Of a stretch of 64,000 nt of DNA, positions 8,259-16,529 are shown one piece after another; the stretch's first letter is position 1; each line of letters starts with the position of its first letter. This DNA is from Pseudooceanicola pacificus (GTDB lineage Bacteria; Pseudomonadota; Alphaproteobacteria; Rhodobacterales; Rhodobacteraceae). Position numbers and translations under genes: made by a program. The notes below the pieces were generated by a model. The model did no database searches. It saw only the letters and a program-made list of their open reading frames with translations, and was not told the origin of the DNA. The DNA is taken from assembly GCF_009789075.1 (NCBI RefSeq), contig NZ_WNXQ01000001.1:62001-126000 (forward strand), given 5' to 3'.

Positions 8259-8753
8259 ATGAGACCTGCCCGGCCTATCCTGCCGGCCCTGATGCTGGCC
8301 CCGACACTGGCCGTAACACTGGCCCTGACACTGGCCATCGCCTTTGCCGCGCCCGCCACTGCGCAGCAGGTTCAGGACTGCGACGCGCGCGCCAGCGCCC
8401 GCAACCTGGCCGAACCCTGGGACGCCAGTACGCGCACCTTTGCCAGCGGCGCGATCCGCCTGGCCATGATCGACATGATCGAACCGGCCGGCGCGCCCTT
8501 CTACCTGCTGGTCCTCTCGCCGCCCTATGACGAGATCGGCGACCGCCAGTGCCGCCTGATCGAGGGGCCCGGCAACATGGGCTTTTACAGCATGGACCTG
8601 GAAACCGCCGAAGCCAGCTATGATCCAGCCCTGGGGCTGACCGTCCGTGTGCCCATCAGACTGTACGGCCAGGGTGACATCCCGCGCGAAACCATGCTGG
8701 ACGTGCTGATCAACCAGGCGACCGGCGATATCTCGGCGCGAGTGGCCGGATGA
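8259..8753 (+). CDS. Secreted protein of unknown function with repeat-built signal peptide
   Basis: 164 residues with a Sec signal peptide: a basic start (MRPARP), a long hydrophobic core and a likely cleavage after ATA-QQ near residue 30. The hydrophobic core is made of four tandem 4-residue units, LA[P/V/L]T and LAIA, encoded by a 12-bp repeat. The mature part has two cysteines (in VQDCDARA and RQCRLIEG) that could form a disulfide. I do not recognise the family. It lies between the small gene at 7999 and acpS with short gaps, so it may be co-transcribed with either. Confidence 0.65.
   Translation: MRPARPILPALMLAPTLAVTLALTLAIAFAAPATAQQVQDCDARASARNLAEPWDASTRTFASGAIRLAMIDMIEPAGAPFYLLVLSPPYDEIGDRQCRLIEGPGNMGFYSMDLETAEASYDPALGLTVRVPIRLYGQGDIPRETMLDVLINQATGDISARVAG
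8295..8342 (+). repeat. Four 12-bp tandem repeats in a signal-peptide coding region
   Basis: Units start at 8295, 8307, 8319 and 8331. Each opens with CTGGCC and the first three end in ACA. The period is four codons, so gain or loss of a unit would keep the frame and only change the length of the hydrophobic core of the signal peptide. Confidence 0.85.
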
Positions 8754-8781
8754 CACCCCGCGGGCGGGCCGGGGGCGCGGC

Positions 8782-9213
8782 ATGATCCTGGGCATCGGCA
8801 CCGACCTGGCGAATATCGAACGGATAGAGGGCACGCTGGAGCGTTTCGGCGACAGGTTCCGCAACCGTGTCTTCACCGAGACCGAACAGCGCAAGGCCGA
8901 ACGCCGCGCCGATACCGCCGGCACCTATGCCAAGAGATGGGCGGCGAAGGAGGCCTGTTCCAAGGCGCTTGGCACCGGCCTGCGCATGGGCATCTCGTGG
9001 AAGGACATGGCCGTCAGCAACCTGCGCACCGGCCAGCCCGTGATGCATGTCACAGGCTGGGCGGCGGAGCGTCTGGCCGCGATGACCCCGCCGGGGCACG
9101 AGGCGATCATCCACGTCACCCTGACCGACGATCACCCCTGGGCACAGGCCTTCGTGGTGATCGAGGCCCGGCCCCTTGCGCCCGAACCGGAGCGCGGCCC
9201 GTTCCGCAGCTAG
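8782..9213 (+). CDS. acpS: Holo-[acyl-carrier-protein] synthase
   Basis: A 143-residue phosphopantetheinyl transferase that activates ACP with coenzyme A. The Mg-binding residues are in place: Asp8 in [13 protein letters not shown] and Glu57 in [14 protein letters not shown]. Length and motifs match AcpS. In Rhodobacterales acpS is normally followed directly by lepB, but here an opposite-strand methyltransferase gene sits between them. The stop codon TAG lies within CTAG, which is also the stop of that convergent gene. Confidence 0.95.
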   Translation: MILGIGTDLANIERIEGTLERFGDRFRNRVFTETEQRKAERRADTAGTYAKRWAAKEACSKALGTGLRMGISWKDMAVSNLRTGQPVMHVTGWAAERLAAMTPPGHEAIIHVTLTDDHPWAQAFVVIEARPLAPEPERGPFRS

Positions 9214-9944
9214 CGGACCAAGGTCTTCACGAACGCGATATCCGTCTCGGTCGCCCAATAGGACAAGCCGCCGCGTTTGAACGCGTGTTCATAGCCCAGG
9301 CTGGACAGGATCGGCGGACAGTTGCCTGAATTGTCCTCGATCATGATGACCGGACGATCCCTGTGAATGGTGCGCCTGGCGCCTTCCAGTGCGCTGGCCT
9401 CGTGCCCTTCGATATCCAGATGTATCAGGCAGATGTCGTTCAGCGGCAGGTCGTCTATGCGGAACGCGGGAACAAGTTCGCGTGCCCTGCCGTCATCATC
9501 CGCAATGGTGGACGCCCCCCCGGCAAAGCGACCGTCTTCCTGTTCTGTCACGATTCCGACAATCGTGTTTGCATCCGACAGGGCCGCATTCTGGAGCCGG
9601 ACATTCCCCAGCCCCATCCGCATCGCGTTGACACGCGCAAGCACGAAATTTTCAAGGACGGGTTCGAATGCATGCACCACTGACGCCGAACAGGACAGCG
9701 TATGCAGCATGTCGCCGTAGAACGCGCCGGCATGGATGACCGACCCGTTGCCCTTCCGGTCCAGGATTCGCTTGAAGTTCAAATGAGATAGCGGCTCGTA
9801 ATACTGGCCTTCGAGGTTGTGCCGCAGGGCCGGGCGATGCAGCGCCCTGAAGGGAATGCAGACTTCGGTGGCATAGCCCAGCCGTTCATGGCTCAGTTTT
9901 ACGCGGCGAAAAGGCACTTCGAACGCGTCGTCAGCCTCGTCCAT
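9210..9944 (-). CDS. FkbM family methyltransferase
   Basis: 244 residues from the chosen start. It looks like an FkbM-type SAM-dependent methyltransferase: [16 protein letters not shown] forms the SAM-binding region, [19 protein letters not shown] follows, and [19 protein letters not shown] is the family's conserved late motif. The frame is open to 10184, but that would run over the lepB start. ATG at 9944 has a TAAGGA upstream and gives a normal length. It faces acpS and lepB and has no partner gene nearby. Base composition is slightly lower in G+C than its neighbours. The acceptor molecule is unknown. Confidence 0.82.
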   Translation of the reverse strand: MDEADDAFEVPFRRVKLSHERLGYATEVCIPFRALHRPALRHNLEGQYYEPLSHLNFKRILDRKGNGSVIHAGAFYGDMLHTLSCSASVVHAFEPVLENFVLARVNAMRMGLGNVRLQNAALSDANTIVGIVTEQEDGRFAGGASTIADDDGRARELVPAFRIDDLPLNDICLIHLDIEGHEASALEGARRTIHRDRPVIMIEDNSGNCPPILSSLGYEHAFKRGGLSYWATETDIAFVKTLVR

Positions 9945-10095
9945 GTTCGATGTCCTTACCGTCCGGGGGCGCGAGGCCCGCTGAAACAGATTGCGTAATC
10001 TGGTCGCAACCCCGCAACTCCACACAGCAACCTGCCTTGACTCCCCGTACGCGTCCACCCATGAAACCTGCGAGGCACCAGCAGGGACAGAGACA

Positions 10096-10935
10096 ATGGC
10101 AAAAGAAGGCGGCATCGGCGGCGCAATCTGGGAAACCGTCAAGACGATCTTCTGGGCCCTGCTCATCGCCGGGGTCTTTCGCACCGTCTTCTACCAGCCG
10201 TTCTGGATCCCCTCCGGGTCGATGAAGGACACGCTGCTGATCGGCGACTTCCTCTTCGTGAACAAGATGGCCTATGGCTATTCCTACGCCTCCTGCCCGA
10301 CGATCCGGCTGGCCCGCTTCGGGATCGAGGTCGACGCCAAGGACATCTGCGGCTTCCTCGACGGGGACAACACCCGCTTCCTGGGCCGGCAGCCCACGCG
10401 CGGCGATGTCGTGGTCTTCCGCCATCCGGCCACCGGGCAGGACTACATCAAGCGCCTCGTCGGCATGCCGGGCGATACGGTGCAGATGAAGGACAGCGTG
10501 CTCTACATCAACGGCGAGCCGGTGAAACTGGAAGACGGCGGCACCTTTGTCGAGACCTACGAGCGCCAGGGCCCCGAAGGCCGACCCCCGCGCTGCGAGA
10601 ATGGCGCCGTCGGCCCCGGTGCCGATTGCCTGAAATCGCGCCAGATCGAAACGCTGCCCGGCGGCGTCTCGCATGACATCCTGAACATCGGCACCTATCG
10701 CAATTCGGACGAGACAGGCGTGTTCCATGTCCCCGAGGGGCAGTATTTCATGATGGGCGACAACCGCGACAACTCTCTGGACAGCCGGTTCGCTCCGGCG
10801 GCGGGCGGTGTCGGCTTCGTCCCCTTCGAGAATCTCATCGGCCGGGCGGACCGGATCATGTTCTCTTCTGCCGGGCGTTCGATGCTGTTCTTCTGGACCT
10901 GGCGCAGCGACCGTTTCTTCAAGGGCATCACGTGA
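10096..10935 (+). CDS. lepB: Signal peptidase I
   Basis: A 279-residue membrane-anchored serine protease that removes signal peptides from secreted proteins. One N-terminal membrane helix (about residues 14-34) is followed by the catalytic Ser42 in [10 protein letters not shown] and the general base Lys119 in [12 protein letters not shown]. The late motif [13 protein letters not shown] is also present. The frame is open to 9991, but the ATG at 10096 places the helix and catalytic Ser at the usual distances. rnc begins 35 bases after its stop. Confidence 0.95.
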   Translation: MAKEGGIGGAIWETVKTIFWALLIAGVFRTVFYQPFWIPSGSMKDTLLIGDFLFVNKMAYGYSYASCPTIRLARFGIEVDAKDICGFLDGDNTRFLGRQPTRGDVVVFRHPATGQDYIKRLVGMPGDTVQMKDSVLYINGEPVKLEDGGTFVETYERQGPEGRPPRCENGAVGPGADCLKSRQIETLPGGVSHDILNIGTYRNSDETGVFHVPEGQYFMMGDNRDNSLDSRFAPAAGGVGFVPFENLIGRADRIMFSSAGRSMLFFWTWRSDRFFKGIT

Positions 10936-10969
10936 TCGACGGGCGGGCACGGGTGCGCCCGACGGCGGC

Positions 10970-11653
10970 GTGAAGCTGTCGGCCGAGCAGAAGGCCTTCG
11001 AGGCGCGCCTCGGGCACCGTTTCGCACGGGCCGAGCTGTTGCAGCGGGCGCTGACGCATTCCTCGATCTCCTCGCCCACCCGCAGCGACAACCAGCGGCT
11101 GGAATTCCTCGGCGACCGCGTTCTGGGGCTGGTCATGGCCGAGGCGCTGCTGGCCGAGGACCGCGCCGCGACCGAGGGCCAGCTGGCCCCGCGTTACAAC
11201 GCCCTGGTCCGCAAGGAGGCCTGCGCCGACGTGGCCCGCCAGGTCGACCTGGGCGCGGTGCTGAAACTGGGCCGGTCCGAGATGATGACCGGCGGGCGGC
11301 GCAAGCTGGCCCTGCTGGGCGACGGGATGGAGGCGGTGATAGCGGCCGTCTACCTCGACGGCGGGTTCGACGCGGCCAAGGCGATGATCCTGCGCCTGTG
11401 GGGCGAGCGCATCAAGAAGGTCGAGGCCGACGCCCGCGACCCCAAGACCGCGCTGCAGGAATGGGCCCAGGCCCGGGGCATGCCGCCGCCGGACTACATC
11501 CAGACCGACCGCAGCGGCCCGGACCATGCGCCCGTCTTCACCATCTGCGCCCGCCTCGCCGACGGGCAGGAGGCGACGGCCACCGCCGGGTCCAAGCGGC
11601 AGGCCGAACAGGCGGCGGCCGCCGCCCTGCTGGGCCGGGTCGAAGCGGACTGA
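10970..11653 (+). CDS. rnc: Ribonuclease III
   Basis: A 227-residue double-strand-specific endoribonuclease for rRNA and mRNA processing. The signature [18 protein letters not shown] carries the metal-binding acidic residues, and the second acidic cluster is [18 protein letters not shown]-terminal double-stranded RNA-binding domain covers about residues 155-225 ([20 protein letters not shown]). The start is GTG at 10970, the only in-frame start that places the signature correctly. It lies in the lepB-rnc-era block. Confidence 0.95.
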   Translation: MKLSAEQKAFEARLGHRFARAELLQRALTHSSISSPTRSDNQRLEFLGDRVLGLVMAEALLAEDRAATEGQLAPRYNALVRKEACADVARQVDLGAVLKLGRSEMMTGGRRKLALLGDGMEAVIAAVYLDGGFDAAKAMILRLWGERIKKVEADARDPKTALQEWAQARGMPPPDYIQTDRSGPDHAPVFTICARLADGQEATATAGSKRQAEQAAAAALLGRVEAD

Positions 11654-11746
11654 CGGGCGCCGCGCCCCGCGCCGTTGCAGATAGGCGCTGGCCGCAGGCG
11701 CCGAATTCCGGTACAGCGCACGCCTATTGTCATCGAAAGCACGCTC

Positions 11747-12652
11747 ATGACCACACGCGCCGGATTCGTCGCCCTGATAGGCGAGCCCAATGCGGGCAAG
11801 TCGACCCTGCTGAACCGCATGGTCGGCGCCAAGGTGTCCATCGTGACCCACAAGGTGCAGACCACCCGCGCCCGCATCCGCGGCGTGGCGCTGGAGGGCG
11901 AGGCGCAGATCGTCTTTGTCGACACGCCGGGCCTTTTCCGTCCGCGCCGCAGGCTGGACCGCGCGATGGTCGCCGCCGCCTGGAGCGGGGCCGCCGATGC
12001 CGATGTCGTCGTCCTGATGGTCGAGGCGCATCGCGGCGTGACCGAGGGGGTGGAGCGCATCCTGGAAACCCTGCCCGAGGTCGCCACCGGGCGCACCGTG
12101 GCACTGGCGATCAACAAGATCGACCGGGTCGAGGCGCCCGTCCTGCTGGGCCTGAGCCGCGACCTGAACGAACGGTTCGAATTTGCCCAGACCTTCATGA
12201 TCTCGGCCGAGCGCGGGCACGGGGTCGACGTGATGCGCCGCTGGCTGGCCGGGCAACTGCCCGAAGGCCCCTGGCTGTACCCCGAGGACCAGATCGCCGA
12301 TCTGCCGATGCGCATGATCGCCGCCGAGATGACGCGCGAGAAGCTGACCCTGCGGCTGCACCAGGAAATCCCCTATCAGCTGACGGTCGAGACCGAGGCC
12401 TGGGAAGAGCGCAAGGACGGCTCTGCCCGGGTCGACCAGATCGTCTATGTCAGCCGCGACGGCCACAAGGGCATCGTGCTGGGCAACAAGGGCGAGACGA
12501 TCAAGGCCGTCAGCAAGGCCGCCCGCGAAGAGCTGGAAGAGTTCATGGGCCGCCGCATCCACCTGTTCCTGCAGGTCAAGGTGCGCGAGAACTGGCTGGA
12601 CGAGGCCGAGCGCTACTCGGAAATGGGTCTGAACTTCAAGGACGGCAACTGA
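11747..12652 (+). CDS. era: GTPase Era
   Basis: A 301-residue GTPase that binds 16S rRNA and acts in 30S assembly. G motifs: GEPNAGKST (G1), DTPG (G3) and NKID (G4). The C-terminal KH domain is at about 205-290 (KGIVLGNKGETIKAVSKAAR). The start is at MTTRAGFVALIG, because the open frame upstream is short and has no family similarity. It follows rnc by 93 bases, a conserved order in Rhodobacterales. Confidence 0.95.
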   Translation: MTTRAGFVALIGEPNAGKSTLLNRMVGAKVSIVTHKVQTTRARIRGVALEGEAQIVFVDTPGLFRPRRRLDRAMVAAAWSGAADADVVVLMVEAHRGVTEGVERILETLPEVATGRTVALAINKIDRVEAPVLLGLSRDLNERFEFAQTFMISAERGHGVDVMRRWLAGQLPEGPWLYPEDQIADLPMRMIAAEMTREKLTLRLHQEIPYQLTVETEAWEERKDGSARVDQIVYVSRDGHKGIVLGNKGETIKAVSKAAREELEEFMGRRIHLFLQVKVRENWLDEAERYSEMGLNFKDGN

Positions 12653-12759
12653 GCCTGACGCGGCCCGGCCCGGGCCGGATGCAAAGGAATTGTGCTACTT
12701 TCGTCGCCCATCCGGCTGTCGCAATTGACGTGGACGTAAAGGGCCTTATTGCAGAAAAG

Positions 12760-12837
12760 TGCAAGGTTGCAACGGCGCGGTCACATTTCTCTCAATTCCG
12801 GAGTATGTCCCGATTCGCATTAATGCGTCAGGAATTG
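12760..12837. repeat. Cluster of palindromes in the era-DUF1491 gap
   Basis: The 222-bp gap between era and the DUF1491 gene holds TGCAA-GG-TTGCA (12760-12771), the perfect palindrome CGCATTAATGCG (12816-12827), and CAATTCC (12793-12799) paired with GGAATTG (12831-12837), which enclose that palindrome. The gap is clearly more A+T-rich than its surroundings. It may be a regulatory region for the downstream gene. No ORF with a credible ribosome-binding site was found in it. Confidence 0.5.
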
Positions 12838-12874
12838 GCGCAACGGCGGAAAGCCGCCTGAGGGAGATTGCGCG

Positions 12875-13204
12875 ATGCGCCTGATCACTTCGATATGGGT
12901 TTCGGCCTATCTGACCCGCCTCAGGCAGGAAAATATTCCGGCCTATGTCATTGCACATGGCGACGACACGGCGGGGGCCGTGCTGGTCAAGGTTAGCACC
13001 CTGGATGGCAAGGCCGCCAGCTATACCCGGGCCTTCGATCCCGGCACCGGGCAGCGCGGCTGGACCTCCCTTGTCTCGGGCCCGGAATCCGAGGTCGACG
13101 CGGCCATTCACAGACAGCGCGGATATGACCCGGATCTGTGGGTTATCGAAATCGAAGAAAGAACCGGGCGTCATTTATTGGACGAGCCGGGGATTTCCGA
13201 TTGA
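12875..13204 (+). CDS. DUF1491 family protein
   Basis: A 109-residue protein matching the alphaproteobacterial DUF1491 family. It begins SIWVSAYLTRLRQENIPAYV, contains GAVLVKVSTLDGKA, and ends with the typical DPDLWVIEIEERTGRHLLDE. GGGAGA precedes the ATG. The function of the family is unknown. A position after era is usual in Rhodobacterales. No signal peptide or membrane helix is present. Confidence 0.88.
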   Translation: MRLITSIWVSAYLTRLRQENIPAYVIAHGDDTAGAVLVKVSTLDGKAASYTRAFDPGTGQRGWTSLVSGPESEVDAAIHRQRGYDPDLWVIEIEERTGRHLLDEPGISD

Positions 13205-13300
13205 AACCAATGCATTTTCGTGTTTCGGATAGAAAAGGGATTGTGCATTTGCAGGATTGGGCGTTGCACTTTCCCAAGAACCAGAAATAGACAGTTGTTC

Positions 13301-13834
13301 ATGGTCCAAAAACAACGACTCTCTCCCGAAGACTGGCTGAATGCCGGGATTGACGCTCTGTCCCGCCTCGGGCCCGAGGGCCTCAAGGCCGAACCGCTTG
13401 CGCGGACGCTGCAGACGACCAAGGGGTCGTTCTACTGGCATTTCAAAGATGTGCCCGACTTTCAGCGCAAGGTCGTGGGCCATTGGTGCGACGGCGCCAG
13501 CGCCATGCCCGAGCTTCCCGGCAAGAAGAAGGAAGCGATCGCGGAATTGCACGACCGGATGGCCGAGGGCCTGTCCGACACCGGCCACCCCGAGGCCGCG
13601 CTGAGGGCCTGGGCCCGGACCGACGAAGATGTCGCGACAGCCCTGGCCAAGGTCGATGCCATCCAGCTGGAGCGGATCACCCAACTGCTGGACAAGGTCG
13701 GGGTGACCAATCCCGATGTGCCGCGCGCGCTCTATGCCGCGCGGATCGGGATCAGGCAGATCACCGAGGGCAGGGACAAGGCGAACCGCTCGGCCATGCG
13801 CAATATCGTGGACCTGGTGCTGGCCCTGCGCTGA
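13301..13834 (+). CDS. TetR family transcriptional regulator
   Basis: 177 residues from the ATG at 13301; the open frame upstream to 13220 looks non-coding. The N-terminal helix-turn-helix is TetR-like (DWLNAGIDALSRLGPEGLKA, LARTLQTTKGSFYWHFKDVP). The C-terminal ligand domain is helical and not recognisable. The 96-bp upstream gap is A+T-rich and may hold its own operator. No divergent target gene is adjacent. The nearest genes are a convergent thioredoxin and the DUF1491 gene. Confidence 0.85.
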   Translation: MVQKQRLSPEDWLNAGIDALSRLGPEGLKAEPLARTLQTTKGSFYWHFKDVPDFQRKVVGHWCDGASAMPELPGKKKEAIAELHDRMAEGLSDTGHPEAALRAWARTDEDVATALAKVDAIQLERITQLLDKVGVTNPDVPRALYAARIGIRQITEGRDKANRSAMRNIVDLVLALR

Positions 13835-13857
13835 CGCATCTGCGGATCAAGGACATG

Positions 13858-13888
13858 ACACCGGATCGCCCGCGGCGTTCCGGTGTTT
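13858..13888 (+). terminator. Hairpin terminator after the tetR-type gene
   Basis: ACACCGGA (13858-13865) pairs perfectly with TCCGGTGT (13879-13886), followed by a short T-run ending at 13888. It lies between the convergent tetR and thioredoxin genes. Confidence 0.65.
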
Positions 13889-13907
13889 CATGGTGCGGGG
13901 CCGGCGA

Positions 13908-14318
13908 TCAGGCCGTGGCGGCTGTCAGCGCGGCATCCATCAGGGCGCGGATGTTGTCCTCGCGGGTCTCGGCGACAAGGCGGCCGATCTCGTCATCGCC
14001 TTTCAGAACCACCAGGGTCGACCGGCGCGGGATCTTCAACCGCGCGGCAAAGGTCGACTTGCCGTAGGTGTCCCAGTCGACCGCCACGAAGGTGATGTTC
14101 TGCTCATACGCCGGGTTCGCGGCCTTGAGCCTATCCATCACCCGTTCCTGCGCCTTGCAGGTCGTGCACCAGGACGCCTTGAAGTCCAGAAAGACGGTTT
14201 CGCCCGCGGCCAGACGGTCGCGGACCAGCCCGGGGGTGTAGTCCAGCGGCGCGGCCCGTGTGACGGCGGGCAGCAGCACGCTTGCCCCGGCCACTGCGAT
14301 GAAGTCGCGTCGTTTCAT
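13908..14318 (-). CDS. Periplasmic thioredoxin-like protein
   Basis: 136 residues with an N-terminal export signal. The KRRDFIAV start resembles a twin-arginine motif, followed by a hydrophobic stretch and a likely cleavage after TRA near residue 22. The thioredoxin fold is shown by FLDFKASWCTTCKAQE with the redox pair Cys51/Cys54. It follows a CcdA-like membrane protein by 28 bases on the same strand. The pair probably moves electrons from the cytoplasm to periplasmic thiols, as in CcdA/SoxVW-type systems. The final reduced partner is not evident here. Confidence 0.85.
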   Translation of the reverse strand: MKRRDFIAVAGASVLLPAVTRAAPLDYTPGLVRDRLAAGETVFLDFKASWCTTCKAQERVMDRLKAANPAYEQNITFVAVDWDTYGKSTFAARLKIPRRSTLVVLKGDDEIGRLVAETREDNIRALMDAALTAATA

Positions 14319-14346
14319 GACATCTCCTCTGTTTGCAATGAATACG

Positions 14347-15060
14347 TCAGAACCGGACCGACAGATCAGTCAGCCAGCCCGGCAGGGTGTCCAGCGCCCA
14401 GGCCTCGGCCATGTGGTGCAGACGGAACAGGATCGCCAGCCCAACGGCGACAAAGATCGCGCCCATCAGCGGCCGGGCCCGGGCCGCGATGGCGCGCAGC
14501 AGGTCGCGCCGGGTGGTCAGCAGGGACCGGGCGCCGTAACCGAAGCCCAGGATCAGCGTGGCGACCCCGGCGGCAAAGGCGACCATGATCAGCGTCACCC
14601 AGCCCAGGTTGCGCCCCTGCGAGGCCAGCGAGATCGCGCCGCCCAGCGTCGGGCCGACACAGGGGCTCCAGACCGCGCCGAGCAGCATGCCGCCCAGGAA
14701 CTGCCCGCCGGTGCCCGTGTGGTCCAGCCGGCCCATGCCCCGGTCGGCCCCTGCCGCGATCCCGCCGGTGGCATTGGAAAACGCCAGCGAGAAGCGGGGC
14801 ACCAGCAGCACCAGGCCAAAGCCCACCATCAGCACCGCCCCGGCGCGCGAGACGCTTTGCTCGTCGATGCCCAGCAGGTAGCCGAAACTGGCGACCGTGA
14901 CGCCCAGCACGACAAAGGACAGCGCCATGCCCGCGGCCAGCGCCGCAGGGCCCAGCCGTCCGGCCTGCAGCGCGGTGCCCAGCACAATGGGCAGAACCGG
15001 CAGGACGCAGGGGTTGATCAGTGTCAGCAGGCCCGCGAGATATGCAAATATCAGTTCCAT
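14347..15060 (-). CDS. CcdA/DsbD-type thiol transport membrane protein
   Basis: 237 residues, about six membrane helices, of the cytochrome c biogenesis transmembrane family. The two redox cysteines are in LLTLINPCVLPVLPIVLG near the N-terminus and in LGAVWSPCVGPTLGG in the middle, both in the usual Pro-flanked setting. A GTG at 15096 is in frame, but the ATG at 15060 (MELIFAYLAG) matches the family start. Neither has a strong ribosome-binding site. It is the first gene of a two-gene unit with the periplasmic thioredoxin. Confidence 0.88.
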   Translation of the reverse strand: MELIFAYLAGLLTLINPCVLPVLPIVLGTALQAGRLGPAALAAGMALSFVVLGVTVASFGYLLGIDEQSVSRAGAVLMVGFGLVLLVPRFSLAFSNATGGIAAGADRGMGRLDHTGTGGQFLGGMLLGAVWSPCVGPTLGGAISLASQGRNLGWVTLIMVAFAAGVATLILGFGYGARSLLTTRRDLLRAIAARARPLMGAIFVAVGLAILFRLHHMAEAWALDTLPGWLTDLSVRF

Positions 15061-15137
15061 CGCGGCCAGTTGCGCAAACAGCCGCCGGCCTGTCACCAGA
15101 CATCTGCGTGATCCCGCTCACAGTGTTGCCAGCTTTG

Positions 15138-15836
15138 TTACCGGGCGCGCAGTTCAGAGCCCCCTTCCATCTGGTCGATCATCTGGCGCAGCAGCGCCGC
15201 GCGCCGGGGGCGGAAATTGGCCTGTGTCGGTGTCATCGCGGCGATGCGCGGCAGCAGGAAGCGGCGGAAATCCTCGCGCAGGCAGCACCAGGCCAGCAGG
15301 GTCGGGTGGCGGTCGGTAAAGACCAGGGCCAGGGGCATCACCCGCCGTTCGGTTTCCGCCCCCGCCGCGTCGGCATAGGCGATGTCGACCATGCGTTCCT
15401 CCCAGCAGGCCGCGCGCAGTTCGGCGACATAGGGCGGAACCGGCGGCGGGTTGAACTGATAGCTCATGCTCACGGCGTGGGCGATCTGCTGCTGCACCCG
15501 TCCCGGCAGAGAGCCCGAAATCTTGGCCAGCGCCCCCTCTGCCGCCCCGGCCAGCGCGGGGTCGCCGATCTGGCGCACCTCGGCCAGGCCCAGCACCAGC
15601 GCCTCGACCTCCAGCCGGTCGAACATCTGCGGCGGCAGGGCCGGATCCTCGGTCAGGGTATAGCCGAACCCCGCCTCGCCATCGATCACCGCCCCGCCGC
15701 TGCGCAGGGCGTCGATATCGCGGTAGAGCGTGCGCTCGGACACGCCTGTCTCTTCGGCCAGCCGCGCGGCGGTCACCGGCGGCGGGAGGGTCCGCAGCAG
15801 ATGCAGCAGGCGGAACAGGCGGTCGGTGCGGGGCAA
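15138..15836 (-). CDS. YafY-type helix-turn-helix/WYL-domain transcriptional regulator
   Basis: 232 residues. The N-terminal HTH_11 domain reads PRTDRLFRLLHLLR and then LAEETGVSERTLYRDIDALR. The WYL-type domain follows (about 130-205). An ATG at 15875 is in frame, but TTG at 15836 is preceded by AGGAG at 6 bases and matches the usual start of this family, so TTG is preferred. It is divergent from a glutathione transferase gene, with a palindromic element between them, which suggests it controls that gene and itself. Confidence 0.85.
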   Translation of the reverse strand: MPRTDRLFRLLHLLRTLPPPVTAARLAEETGVSERTLYRDIDALRSGGAVIDGEAGFGYTLTEDPALPPQMFDRLEVEALVLGLAEVRQIGDPALAGAAEGALAKISGSLPGRVQQQIAHAVSMSYQFNPPPVPPYVAELRAACWEERMVDIAYADAAGAETERRVMPLALVFTDRHPTLLAWCCLREDFRRFLLPRIAAMTPTQANFRPRRAALLRQMIDQMEGGSELRAR

Positions 15837-15855
15837 GCGGGCTCCTGACGGATTC

Positions 15856-15888
15856 TGACAGTACGGTGCCAGCATACTGCCCCTGTCA
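15856..15888. promoter_or_regulatory. Nested inverted repeats between WYL regulator and GST gene
   Basis: Two inverted repeats are nested. CAGTA (15859-15863) pairs with TACTG (15875-15879), and TGACAG (15856-15861) pairs with CTGTCA (15883-15888). They occupy the 74-bp divergent gap and are good candidates for the operator of the WYL regulator. Function is inferred from position only. Confidence 0.5.
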
Positions 15889-15910
15889 CATCGAACAAGG
15901 AGAGCCCGAC

Positions 15911-16522
15911 ATGCTGACCTTCTACCATTCGCCCAAAACCCGTTCGACCCGCGTGCTGTCGCTGCTGCGCGAGCTGGGGCGCGATCAGGACGTCGAGACC
16001 CGGATCGTGTCGATCCCGCGCATCGACGGCACCGGCGGGCGCGACCCGTCGAACCCGCACCCCGACGGCAAGGTGCCGCTGCTGGTTCACGACGGCACGC
16101 TGATTTCCGAAACCTCGGCGATCATGCTCTACCTGACGGACATGTTCCCCGAGGCCGGCCTTGGCCCCCGGATCGGGGATCCGCTGCGCGGCGCCTACCT
16201 GACCTGGCTGGCCTGGTACGGCGACGTGATGGAGCCGGTCTATGTCGCGCAGGCTGCGGGCCTGTCGCACCCGGTGCTGCACGCCACGTTCCGCGACGTG
16301 CCCGAGGCGGTCGAGCGCCTGCGCACCGCCCTGGCCGATGGCCGTCCCTGGCTGCTGGGTGAGAGCTTTACCGCCGCCGACCTGCTGGTGCATTCGCCCT
16401 ATGCCTGGTTCCGCGAGGCCACGCCCCAGGACCCGGTGATCGCCAACTGGGTCGACCGCTGCATGGCCCGCCCCGCTGCGCTCTGGGCGCTTGAACAGGA
16501 CAGCCGCGCCCGGGTGGCCTGA
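15911..16522 (+). CDS. Glutathione S-transferase family protein
   Basis: 203 residues. The thioredoxin-like N-terminal domain starts LTFYHSPKTRSTRVLSLLRE, has the glutathione-binding VPLLVHDGTLISETSAIMLY, and is followed by an all-helical C-terminal domain (GESFTAADLLVHSPYAW). AAGGAG lies 8 bases before the ATG. It should conjugate or reduce electrophilic compounds with glutathione in the cytoplasm. The substrate is unknown. Divergence from a WYL regulator suggests induced expression. Confidence 0.9.
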   Translation: MLTFYHSPKTRSTRVLSLLRELGRDQDVETRIVSIPRIDGTGGRDPSNPHPDGKVPLLVHDGTLISETSAIMLYLTDMFPEAGLGPRIGDPLRGAYLTWLAWYGDVMEPVYVAQAAGLSHPVLHATFRDVPEAVERLRTALADGRPWLLGESFTAADLLVHSPYAWFREATPQDPVIANWVDRCMARPAALWALEQDSRARVA

Positions 16523-16529
16523 TGCGCGT

